DNA from: an uncultured Eubacteriales bacterium
Lineage (GTDB): Bacteria > Bacillota > Clostridia > Oscillospirales > Oscillospiraceae
Length of the DNA: 8,647 bases
Direction: 5' to 3'
Assembly (NCBI GenBank): GCA_900555735.1
Contig: USMI01000079.1
Span: 1-8,647, forward strand
The notes below the pieces were generated by a model. That model did not search any database, was not told where the DNA came from, and was given only the letters and a program-made list of their open reading frames with translations. Numbering within the stretch: position 1 is the stretch's first letter; each line of letters begins with the position of its first letter. The position numbers were made by a program, and so were the translations under genes. Below are positions 1-6,064 of this stretch, one piece after another.

Positions 1-76
1 TGGCGTTCTGGAACTTCTTGCGGATGTTTTCCTTGACGATATCGGGATTTTCCCGAACAAATTTGATATCAAGCAT
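1..76 (-). CDS. serS: Seryl-tRNA synthetase, N-terminal fragment cut by the window edge
   Basis: Only the first 25 codons are present; the rest lies beyond base 1. The translation begins MLDIKFVRENPDIVKENIRK, which matches the very conserved start of bacterial seryl-tRNA synthetases (MLDIKxxRENPxxVKE), the beginning of the N-terminal coiled-coil arm that contacts tRNA-Ser. The enzyme charges tRNA-Ser with serine in the cytoplasm. The ATG at 76-74 is preceded on the minus strand by GAGGTAG with about 8 bases of spacing, a good ribosome binding site. It lies 131 bases downstream of parB in the same direction. No T-box signature (AGGGTGGNACCGCG) is visible in that leader, which is also shorter than most T-box leaders. 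The identification rests on 25 residues, but the motif is distinctive. Confidence 0.85.
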   Translation of the reverse strand, partial: MLDIKFVRENPDIVKENIRKKFQNA

Positions 77-96
77 GGTTGATCTACCTCTTATGT

Positions 97-123
97 GATA
101 TAGGTTGTCGTTTTTTCTGTCAT
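97..123 (-). promoter_or_regulatory. Possible serS promoter (weak)
   Basis: On the minus strand, ATGACA (123-118) and TATATC (102-97) resemble -35 and -10 boxes, but the 15-base spacer is short and the -10 is imperfect. Transcription from here would give a leader of roughly 15 bases carrying the serS ribosome binding site. Read-through from parB is an equally good explanation for serS expression. Confidence 0.25.
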
Positions 124-154
124 TCCGAACCAGTGCTCACACTGGTGTGGGAAT
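122..154 (-). other. Imperfect hairpin in the parB-serS intergenic region
   Basis: The arms 129-135 and 140-146 (ACCAGTG / CACTGGT) form a perfect 7-bp stem with a 4-base loop. They are nested inside a second 5-bp pairing of ATTCC (122-126) with GGAAT (150-154). On the minus strand the bases after the hairpin are A-rich rather than T-rich, so it is not a standard intrinsic terminator for parAB. It could be an RNA structure in a parB-serS transcript or a protein-binding inverted repeat. No known leader family is recognised. Confidence 0.4.
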
Positions 155-190
155 CCGTACTTCATGTTTTGCAGCGCAACAGGGAATCTA

Positions 191-206
191 TGTTTCACGT
201 GAAACA
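191..206. promoter_or_regulatory. parS centromere site 1
   Basis: TGTTTCACGTGAAACA is a perfect 16-bp palindrome matching the bacterial parS consensus (TGTTNCACGTGAAACA), the site where ParB loads and forms a CTP-dependent sliding clamp. It begins one base after the parB stop codon on the minus strand, between parB and serS. The palindrome does not extend beyond 16 bp here. Confidence 0.95.
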
Positions 207-207
207 C

Positions 208-1068
208 TCAGTGCTTCATCTGATGCAGGGCCTCCAGCAGGGCGTTGAGATCGTCCATGCCGAAGTACTCCAGCTCGATGCGGCCCTTTTTCTTTCCGGT
301 GACGATCTTACAGGGACGGCCCAGACGCTCGCCCAGTTCGCGGGCGGCCTCGGCGGCGTAGTCCACGGCGGTGGGGTCCTTGGCGGGCTTGTCCTTCTTC
401 TCCGCCGTCAGCTTCTTCACCAGCAGCTCCGTTTGGCGGACGGACAGATCGTCCTTGACGATCACGGCGGCGGCTTTCTGCTGCATGTCAGCCGTCAACG
501 GCACCAGCGCCCGGGCGTGACCGCCGGTCAGCTTGCCCTCCTCCACCAGCGCACGCACCTCCTTGCTGAGGTTTAGCAGGCGCAAAGCGTTGGCCACGGC
601 GCTGCGGGACTTTCCCACCCGCTGGGAGGTCTCCTCCTGCGTCAGGCCGTACTGCTCCATCAGGGTGTGGTAGCCCTCGGCCTCCTCCATGGGGTTCAGA
701 TCCTCACGCTGGAGGTTTTCGATCATGGCCAGCTCCATGGCCTTGCGGTCGTCGGCCTCGATGACCACCACCGGCACCTGACTGAGGCCAGCCATCCGGG
801 CGGCCCGCCAGCGGCGCTCACCGGCGATGATCTGATAATAGCCGGATTGCAGCTTCCGCACCGTCAGCGGCTGGATAATGCCGTGCTGCCGGATGGAGTC
901 CGCCAGATCGGCCAGCGCGTCGGGATCGAACTGCTTCCGGGGCTGGGAGGCGCAGCTCTCCACCTGAGAGATGGGGAGGAAGAGGCTGCTCTTCACCTCC
1001 GGCTCGTTGGTAAAATCGTCGCCCAGCAGGGCGTCCAGACCCTTGCCGAGACCCTTCATTTTTGCCAT
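208..1068 (-). CDS. parB: Chromosome partitioning protein ParB (Spo0J-like)
   Basis: ParB binds parS, spreads as a CTP-gated clamp, and stimulates ParA to move and separate replication origins. The 286-residue length is normal for the family. In order it shows: the N-terminal ParA-contact peptide KGLGKGLDALL (5-15), with the basic-glycine pattern typical of Spo0J; the CTP-binding fold with GERRWRAA (83-90) and ENLQREDLNPMEEA (117-130); a helix-turn-helix around 142-166 (LTQEETSQRVGKSRSAVANA) that reads parS; and a lysine-rich linker (220-230) before the C-terminal dimerisation segment (about 235-286). The ATG at 1068 follows AAAGGAG with about 10 bases of spacing; a second ATG three codons later is possible. 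It lies 35 bases downstream of parA, forming a parAB operon. The same-strand single ParB and the flanking parS sites support a chromosomal Par system. No Noc-type site was seen. Confidence 0.97.
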   Translation of the reverse strand: MAKMKGLGKGLDALLGDDFTNEPEVKSSLFLPISQVESCASQPRKQFDPDALADLADSIRQHGIIQPLTVRKLQSGYYQIIAGERRWRAARMAGLSQVPVVVIEADDRKAMELAMIENLQREDLNPMEEAEGYHTLMEQYGLTQEETSQRVGKSRSAVANALRLLNLSKEVRALVEEGKLTGGHARALVPLTADMQQKAAAVIVKDDLSVRQTELLVKKLTAEKKDKPAKDPTAVDYAAEAARELGERLGRPCKIVTGKKKGRIELEYFGMDDLNALLEALHQMKH

Positions 1069-1103
1069 AAATCCCGTACTCCTTTCGTTGGAAATGATAC
1101 CGC

Positions 1104-1859
1104 TCAGCGGTTCTTGCGCAGGAACTCCACCGCCAGCACGGCGTAGGCCTCCGCACCCCGGCAGGTGCGGTCATAGCCGCAGATGGGCTTGCCGTGGCTG
1201 GGCGCTTCGCTGAGACGGACATTGCGGGGGATGACGGTGGCGTAGACCTTGCCGGGGAAGAAGCGCTTGATCTCCTGCGCCACCTGAATGCTCAGGTTGG
1301 TGCGGCCGTCAAACATGGTCAGCAGCACGCCCTCGATCTGGAGCTCGGGGTTCATGCCCCGGCGCACCAGACGCACCGTGTTCATCAGATCGCTGAGGCC
1401 CTCCAGTGCGAAATACTCGCCCTGCACCGGCACCAGCAGGGAATGGGCGGCGCACAGCGCGTTCAGCGTCAGCAGCTCCAGCGAAGGGGGACAGTCGATG
1501 AAGATGAAGTCATACTGATCCGCCACGCGGCTCAGCGCCTTTTTCAGCAGGAACTGCCGGTCAGGCAGGTTGATCATCTCCACACCGGCGCCGGCCAGCG
1601 CCTTGCTGCTGGGCAGCACGTCGCCATACGGGGTGGAGACAATGGCCTTTTCCGTGTCCACGCCGTTGATGATCACGTCATATACACCGTTGGAAACGGT
1701 TTTGTCCACGCCCATGCCGCTGGTGGCGTTGGCCTGCGGATCAAAGTCGCACAGCAGCACCCGCTTGCCCGTCTGGGCCACGGCTGCCGCCAGATTGACA
1801 CAGGTGGTGGTCTTTCCCACGCCGCCCTTCTGATTCACGATCGCTACGATTTTTGCCAC
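1104..1859 (-). CDS. parA: Chromosome partitioning ATPase ParA (Soj-like)
   Basis: ParA is a deviant Walker ATPase that binds DNA non-specifically as an ATP dimer. ParB-parS complexes stimulate its hydrolysis, which drives origin segregation, and in Bacillus Soj also acts on DnaA. The 251-residue protein starts MAKIVAIVNQKGGVGKTTTC. It has the deviant P-loop KGGVGKTT (11-18), the switch I motif DFDPQAN (38-44), the Walker B strand FIFIDCPPS (118-126, Asp122), and the Soj signature RNVRLSEAPSHGKP (212-225), which ends the conserved core. The start is taken as GTG at 1859 because it follows GAGGGA at good spacing and puts the P-loop about ten residues from the N-terminus, as in the family. The reading frame stays open upstream to 2030, but those 57 codons are a translated parS and the promoter region. 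An extended -10 promoter lies directly upstream. Parts of the C-terminus (YDRTCRGAEAY) differ slightly from the commoner YDPxSKGAEAY. Confidence 0.97.
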   Translation of the reverse strand: MAKIVAIVNQKGGVGKTTTCVNLAAAVAQTGKRVLLCDFDPQANATSGMGVDKTVSNGVYDVIINGVDTEKAIVSTPYGDVLPSSKALAGAGVEMINLPDRQFLLKKALSRVADQYDFIFIDCPPSLELLTLNALCAAHSLLVPVQGEYFALEGLSDLMNTVRLVRRGMNPELQIEGVLLTMFDGRTNLSIQVAQEIKRFFPGKVYATVIPRNVRLSEAPSHGKPICGYDRTCRGAEAYAVLAVEFLRKNR

Positions 1860-1881
1860 AATAATTCCCTCGCATTTGGTA

Positions 1882-1896
1882 TTTCTATAATAGAAA
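1882..1896. promoter_or_regulatory. 15-bp palindrome at the parA transcription start, possible operator
   Basis: TTTCTATAATAGAAA is a perfect inverted repeat with two 7-bp arms and one central base. It lies just downstream of the predicted parA -10 box, over the expected start of transcription, a usual position for a repressor operator. It could also form a weak AT-rich hairpin in the leader. No specific regulator is recognised, and ParB is not expected to bind it because it does not resemble parS. Confidence 0.35.
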
Positions 1897-1897
1897 C

Positions 1898-1925
1898 AGT
1901 ATACCACAAAAGCGATAGGTTTCAA
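1898..1925 (-). promoter_or_regulatory. parA (parAB) promoter, sigma-A type with extended -10
   Basis: On the minus strand, TTGAAA (1925-1920) and TATACT (1903-1898) are separated by 16 bases. TGG directly before the -10 provides the extended -10 TGN motif. Transcription should start near 1891-1890, about 30 bases before the parA GTG, leaving room for the GAGGGA ribosome binding site. The region is AT-rich compared with its GC-rich surroundings. It lies about 50 bases downstream of parS site 2, so local ParB binding could affect it. Confidence 0.7.
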
Positions 1926-1973
1926 TACTTTTTTCAACGGCGCGTGACAATTTTTGCAAAAGTCAGCTGCCAA

Positions 1974-1989
1974 TGTTTCACGTGAAACA
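1974..1989. promoter_or_regulatory. parS centromere site 2
   Basis: This is a second perfect TGTTTCACGTGAAACA, identical to sites 1 and 3. It lies about 49 bp upstream of the parA -35 box and 40 bp centre to centre from site 3, close to an integral number of helical turns. The palindrome does not extend past 16 bp. Besides nucleating ParB for segregation, a site here could allow ParB to influence parAB transcription. Confidence 0.95.
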
Positions 1990-2000
1990 AAAGCGGACGC

Positions 2001-2037
2001 AAAAAGAGAGGGATGTTTCACGTGAAACATCCCTCTC
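2001..2037 (-). terminator. Intrinsic terminator of the GH13 gene with a parS site in its stem
   Basis: Bases 2006-2037 form a perfect 32-bp palindrome, giving a 14-bp stem with a 4-base ACGT loop. On the minus strand it is followed at once by five Ts (2005-2001), the layout of a Rho-independent terminator. It begins 8 bases after the GH13 stop codon at 2046-2048. The outer stem is GAGAGGG/CCCTCTC; the inner part is the extended parS. The T-run is short (five), so efficiency is uncertain. There is no T-run on the plus side, so it would act only on minus-strand transcripts and insulate parAB from the GH13 gene. Confidence 0.75.
2014..2029. promoter_or_regulatory. parS centromere site 3, inside the terminator palindrome
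   Basis: This is a third perfect TGTTTCACGTGAAACA, extended by one symmetric base on each side and then by seven further symmetric bases, so the whole palindrome runs from 2006 to 2037. It should bind ParB as double-stranded DNA, while its RNA copy forms the terminator stem of the upstream GH13 gene. Confidence 0.95.
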
Positions 2038-2045
2038 CACAGGGG

Positions 2046-3884
2046 TCATATCAGCACCACGCCGTCGCAGGGCGGCAGGTCGATGCGCAGCGTGCCGTTC
2101 CGCACCCAGAACCGCTGCATGGACACGGCATCCGTGGCGAAGTCGTTCTCCCACGGCAGCGTCACCGTCCGGGAGGTATCGCCGGTGTTCAGCGCCGTAT
2201 AGGTGCGCTCGCCGTCCAGCGTGCGGCAATAGACCAGCAAGCCGCCGTCGGCGATTAGATAGGTGATGTCGCCCTCCTGCAGGGAGCGACGCTCCTTCCG
2301 CAGCCTGCCCAGTGTCCGGTACAGGGCCAGCAGCCGCTGATCCTCCCGGCCCCAAGGGTAGCCACGGCGGTTCATGGGATCCTCAAAGCCCTCCATGCCC
2401 GCCTCGTCGCCGTAGTACAGGGTAGGGGAGCCGGGGAAGGTATACAGCAGCATAGCCGCCAGCGTCAGGCGTCGAACAGCCAGCCGCAGGTTTTCAGGGG
2501 ACAGGTGATAGGCGGCGCGGGCCTCCTTGCTGTCCGGAATGGCGTCTGCGCCCAGCAGCGTCAGGATGCGGGGCGTGTCGTGGGTGCCCAGAATGTTCAG
2601 GCCGCTGTGGAAGGCGGCAGGGGGGTAGTTCTCCCGCTGTTCCTCCATGGTGTCCCGGAAGGCCGCGGCGCTGCCGCCGCGGATGTAATCCAGCGTCGCC
2701 GTCCGCAGGGGATAGTTCATCAGACCATGGGTCCCCCGGCCCAGCAGATACCTGCGGCGGCGGGAGTAGGCGATCTTGTTGCTGCCGTCCTCCCACACCT
2801 CGCCCAGCAGGAAGCTGTCAGGCTTCTCCTGCTCCATCACGGCGCGGATCTCCTCAATGAAATCGTCGGGCAGCTCGTCGGCCACGTCCAGCCGCCAGCC
2901 GTCCGCGCCGCACCGCAGCCAATGGCGGATGATACTGTCCTCCCCCCGGATGATAAACTCCCGGTAGGCGTCGGCATTCTCGTTGACGGCGGGCAGGGTG
3001 TCGATGCCCCACCATGCGTCGTATTTGTCCGGCCAGTGCTGGAAGCAGAACCAGTCGTACCAGAGGGATTCCTTGCTCTGGTACGCGCCGGGGGTGTCAA
3101 AGAAGCCGTGGCGGTTGAAGTAGCGGCTGTCGTCGCCGGTGTGGTTGAACACGCCGTCCAGTATCACATGGATGCCCCGCTTCCGCGCCTCGTCGCACAG
3201 GGTGCGAAGGTCGTCCTCCGTCCCCAGCATGGGGTCGACCATCCGGTAGTCCGCGGTGTCGTACCGGTGGCAGCTGGCGGCGTAGAAGATGGGGTTCAGG
3301 TAAATGGTGGTGACGGACAGGCTTTGCAGATAATCCAGCTTTCCGCAGATGCCCCGCAGGCTGCCGCCGAAGAAATCGCTGTTCCAGCGGCCGGTCAGGG
3401 GGTCGGCGCCCAGCCGGGGCACGTCGTCCCAGTTATTGTGTACCGTGCGCTGGCCCAGCAGCCCCTTTGGATCGGGGATGGCGTCGCGGCAGAACCGGTC
3501 TGGAAAAATCTGGTATGTAACACCCTGCCCGAACCATGCCGGAGTAGGGCGCTCCTCATACACTGTCAGCTGCCACGGCTGGCGGTTGTCCCCGCCGCCA
3601 AGGCCGTTGCGGCCCAGAAAGACGCTGCCGCCATCGGTGCGGGTGAAGCGGAAGGTGTACCACACCAGCTCCGGTGTGTCCGGCGCGGTGAACGTGCCGG
3701 TAAAGCCCTCCGGACAGGGGGAGAGGGGCGTTTCGGCGCGAACGTCGGCAAATTCGCCGTAGGTCACCAGTGAACAGGCGCAGTAATCCGGCCCCGGCGT
3801 GACGGTGAAGGACACCGGCGTGCCGCAGCTGACAGCCCCGAAGGGGGATTTGTATTTCGTGTCACAGGAGTTGAAAATGGTCAT
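2046..3884 (-). CDS. GH13 alpha-amylase family enzyme, neopullulanase/cyclomaltodextrinase type
   Basis: The product (612 aa) should hydrolyse alpha-1,4 (and perhaps alpha-1,6) bonds in maltodextrins, pullulan or cyclodextrins. There is no signal peptide, so it is probably cytoplasmic. Domains: an N-terminal beta-sandwich of CBM34-like type (about 1-112; the opening SPFGAV motif is typical of these enzymes), a (beta/alpha)8 catalytic domain (about 117-525), and a C-terminal beta domain (about 530-612). All GH13 motifs are present: region I DGVFNHTG (243-250), region II GWRLDVADE (329-337) with nucleophile Asp333, region III GEVWED (361-366) with acid/base Glu362, and region IV LGTHDTPR (432-439) with Asp436. 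The substrate cannot be fixed from sequence. The start matches the family N-terminus, but no Shine-Dalgarno sequence precedes the ATG; TACAAT lies only 4 bases upstream. A repeat element precedes it and a terminator follows, so it is probably transcribed on its own. It has no evident link to its parAB or cell-wall neighbours. Confidence 0.93.
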   Translation of the reverse strand: MTIFNSCDTKYKSPFGAVSCGTPVSFTVTPGPDYCACSLVTYGEFADVRAETPLSPCPEGFTGTFTAPDTPELVWYTFRFTRTDGGSVFLGRNGLGGGDNRQPWQLTVYEERPTPAWFGQGVTYQIFPDRFCRDAIPDPKGLLGQRTVHNNWDDVPRLGADPLTGRWNSDFFGGSLRGICGKLDYLQSLSVTTIYLNPIFYAASCHRYDTADYRMVDPMLGTEDDLRTLCDEARKRGIHVILDGVFNHTGDDSRYFNRHGFFDTPGAYQSKESLWYDWFCFQHWPDKYDAWWGIDTLPAVNENADAYREFIIRGEDSIIRHWLRCGADGWRLDVADELPDDFIEEIRAVMEQEKPDSFLLGEVWEDGSNKIAYSRRRRYLLGRGTHGLMNYPLRTATLDYIRGGSAAAFRDTMEEQRENYPPAAFHSGLNILGTHDTPRILTLLGADAIPDSKEARAAYHLSPENLRLAVRRLTLAAMLLYTFPGSPTLYYGDEAGMEGFEDPMNRRGYPWGREDQRLLALYRTLGRLRKERRSLQEGDITYLIADGGLLVYCRTLDGERTYTALNTGDTSRTVTLPWENDFATDAVSMQRFWVRNGTLRIDLPPCDGVVLI

Positions 3885-3905
3885 AGAAATTGTAAGAATG
3901 GATGT

Positions 3906-3981
3906 GTAGGGGCGACCCTTGCGGTCGCCCGAACCGGCGTGGAGCGATGATCAAGCGGGCGGCCGCAAGGGCCGCCCCTAC
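3906..3981. repeat. 76-bp palindromic intergenic repeat (MITE-like or dispersed repeat)
   Basis: Two 26-bp arms (3906-3931 and 3956-3981) are inverted copies of each other, starting GTAGGGGCG and ending CGCCCCTAC. Each arm also folds on itself: GGGCGACC (3910-3917) pairs with GGTCGCCC (3923-3930), and GGGCGGCC (3957-3964) with GGCCGCCC (3970-3977), each with a 5-base loop. The arms differ at only two positions, and the two changes pair with each other, so both hairpins stay perfect. No transposase gene or clear target-site duplication is seen. It resembles a GC-rich repeat I recall from intergenic regions of Oscillospiraceae, which was not checked. No T-run follows, so it is not an obvious terminator for mrdA. 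Confidence 0.7.
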
Positions 3982-4034
3982 GGTGGGATAACAATGTGCG
4001 GGCCGGCATCCTCGATGTTCCCGCTGGCAAGGCC

Positions 4035-6038
4035 TCACTTCAGCAGCGTGTTCTCTCCGATCACATCGCCGCCGGCCATGTGGTCGGCAAAGTAGGCGTT
4101 GATGATCTCCACGGCGGTGGAGGCCAGCGCCGCGCCAGCGCCGCCCTTTTCGATGACGATGGCCACGGCGATCTCCGGGTTTTCATAGGGGGCGTAGGCC
4201 ACGAATACGCCGTTGGCGATCTCGGTGCCCACCTGCGCCGAACCGGTCTTGGCGCCTGCCGACACCACGCACTTGTCAAAGGCTCCGGCCAGCGAGCCGG
4301 TGGTCAGGTCGTGCATACCCTTGGTGATGGCGTTGATGGTGCTTTCGGACATCTCCACCACGTTCTCCGGCGGCTCGTCGTAGACGTAGAGGAGCTTACT
4401 GTTATCGTAGCTCTTGACGCTTTTCAGCAGATGGGCCTGATAATGCTCGCCGTTGCCCACCAGCGTGGCGATGTAGTTGGCCAGCTGGAGGGGGGTAAAC
4501 AGGTTATAGGACTGGCCGATGGCGGCGGTCAGGGTCTGGCCGTCGGTCCACTCCAGATCGTGGGCCTCGGCGTACTCCGGGGAGGCCAGCGCGCCCTTGC
4601 TGTCGCCGATCTCGATACCGGTAGAACGGCCCAGACCGAACTGCAGGGCGTAGTCGTTGATGGTCTGGATGCCGGTCAGGCGGCCCACCTCATAGAAGAA
4701 GTAGTTGCAGGACACGGTGATGGCGTCGCTGACATTGACGCGCCCGTGGGTATAGCCCAGCGGCCACACCCAGCACCACGGCTGGGGATATTCATAAAAG
4801 GTATAGACGCCCTTGTCCTGAATGGTGGAGGAGGGCGTGATGATGCCGGATTCCAGCGCCGCCACGGCGGTGTTCATCTTGAAGGTGGAGCCGGGTGCGT
4901 AGGTGCCGTTGACGGCACGGTTGAACATAGGCAGCCGGTCGTCCTCCAGCAGCTGGTTATAGCTCTGGGCAAAGGTGGAGGGGTCGTAGGAGGGGTAGGA
5001 GGCGATGGCCAGCACCTCGCCGGAGCCCACCTTTACCACGGCGGCGCCGCCGCCCCGCTGGTCGCTGTCCTTGTCGATCATGCTCTCGATGGTGGCGGCC
5101 AATGCGTCCTCGGTGGCGGCCTGCAGGTCAAGATCCAGCGTCAGCGCCACGGTGCCGCCGGGCTTCGGCTCAGACTTGAAGAACTCGCCGGTGATCTTTC
5201 CCTTGTCGTCGGTGGTGATGAGCCGCACGCCGTCCTCGCCACGGAGCCACTCCTCGAAGGCCTTCTCTACGCCGCTTTCGCCCACCAGCGCGTCCATGGA
5301 GTAGCCCTTGTCACGGTACTCCGGCCAGTCCTCGGCATAGATGCGGGTGATGCGGCCCAGAATGTGGGCGGCATAGGTGGTGTCATACTGCCGCAGGGAG
5401 GACTGCCCCGTGGTGACGCCGGGGAAGCTGCCGTCGGTGATCTGGGAGATCAGCTGGGTGGACACATCCTCGGCAAACACATAGCTGTTACGGCCCGCCA
5501 GCTCATAGCGCACACCGGCGATGAGCCGGGCCTGGGCCTCGGTATAGCTGTCGTCGATTTGGAACAGCGTCCGCAGCTCGCCCAGCAGCTGGCGGGAGGT
5601 CAGCGACGGGGACAGCTTGTTCTTCTCCAGAAAGCTCCAGAAGCTCTCGTCGTTGCGGGAGCGCAGGTACAGGAAGGGGGAGTCCTGCGCGATGGGCAGG
5701 CTGTCCACCCAGAAGGTATCCGTCTCCTGACAGAGACGGATCAGCCGCCAAATGGCGTCGTTCAGGGCGGCGTCATCGGCAAAGCCCGACTTGTCAAAGG
5801 TCAGCGTATAGGCCAGACGGTTGGACACCAGCGACTTTCCGTTGCGGTCGGTGATGATGCCGCGGCTGGCCTCCACCGATTCCTCCGTGGCATTGGAGGC
5901 GATGGAGCGGGCGCGGTTCTCGCTGCCGTGCAGCACCTGTGCGTCGTACAGCGCAATGAGAAACAGCAGCAGCATCAGACCCAGCGCCGCCACCAGCGCA
6001 TAAAGGCGGCCGCGGGCAGGGTGGGGGGATTTCATCAT
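4035..6038 (-). CDS. mrdA: Penicillin-binding protein 2 (elongation-specific transpeptidase)
   Basis: This is a class B PBP that cross-links peptidoglycan during lateral wall growth, normally with the RodA glycosyltransferase and MreC/MreD. The 667-residue protein has a short basic cytoplasmic N-terminus, one membrane anchor (about 11-32), a PBP dimerisation/pedestal domain (about 55-290) with the conserved RGIITDRNG (59-67), and a C-terminal transpeptidase domain (about 325-650). The three active-site motifs are intact: STFK (384-387, nucleophile Ser384), SCN (443-445) and KTG (597-599). The ATG at 6038 follows AAAGGAG with 9 bases of spacing, 26 bases after mreD. Context (maf-mreC-mreD upstream) favours PBP2 over the division protein FtsI or the sporulation protein SpoVD. 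No PASTA domains are visible at the C-terminus. rodA does not follow; a repeat and a sugar enzyme lie downstream instead. Confidence 0.93.
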   Translation of the reverse strand: MMKSPHPARGRLYALVAALGLMLLLFLIALYDAQVLHGSENRARSIASNATEESVEASRGIITDRNGKSLVSNRLAYTLTFDKSGFADDAALNDAIWRLIRLCQETDTFWVDSLPIAQDSPFLYLRSRNDESFWSFLEKNKLSPSLTSRQLLGELRTLFQIDDSYTEAQARLIAGVRYELAGRNSYVFAEDVSTQLISQITDGSFPGVTTGQSSLRQYDTTYAAHILGRITRIYAEDWPEYRDKGYSMDALVGESGVEKAFEEWLRGEDGVRLITTDDKGKITGEFFKSEPKPGGTVALTLDLDLQAATEDALAATIESMIDKDSDQRGGGAAVVKVGSGEVLAIASYPSYDPSTFAQSYNQLLEDDRLPMFNRAVNGTYAPGSTFKMNTAVAALESGIITPSSTIQDKGVYTFYEYPQPWCWVWPLGYTHGRVNVSDAITVSCNYFFYEVGRLTGIQTINDYALQFGLGRSTGIEIGDSKGALASPEYAEAHDLEWTDGQTLTAAIGQSYNLFTPLQLANYIATLVGNGEHYQAHLLKSVKSYDNSKLLYVYDEPPENVVEMSESTINAITKGMHDLTTGSLAGAFDKCVVSAGAKTGSAQVGTEIANGVFVAYAPYENPEIAVAIVIEKGGAGAALASTAVEIINAYFADHMAGGDVIGENTLLK

Positions 6039-6064
6039 GGAAGGGGTCTCCTTTCAGAGCGGGG

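Noticed and set aside
77..207. T-box riboswitch upstream of serS
   Set aside because: The region is short and lacks the conserved T-box sequence and an antiterminator/terminator pair.
1194..1985. Open frame of 263 codons on the plus strand opposite parA
   Set aside because: Antisense shadow of parA; it also runs across the parA promoter and parS site 2, and has no recognisable domains.
1860..2030. N-terminal extension of ParA by 57 codons (starting MFHVKH)
   Set aside because: The extension is a translation of parS site 3, parS site 2 (read as FVSRET) and the promoter region. The GTG at 1859 has a good ribosome binding site and puts the P-loop where the family has it.
2505..3773. Open frame of 422 codons on the plus strand opposite the GH13 gene
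   Set aside because: This is a low-complexity antisense shadow of an intact GH13 gene, with no family motifs and no ribosome binding site.
3906..3981. CRISPR array or mrdA terminator
   Set aside because: There are only two copies, and they are inverted rather than direct, so this is not CRISPR. Neither hairpin is followed by a T-run on the minus strand.
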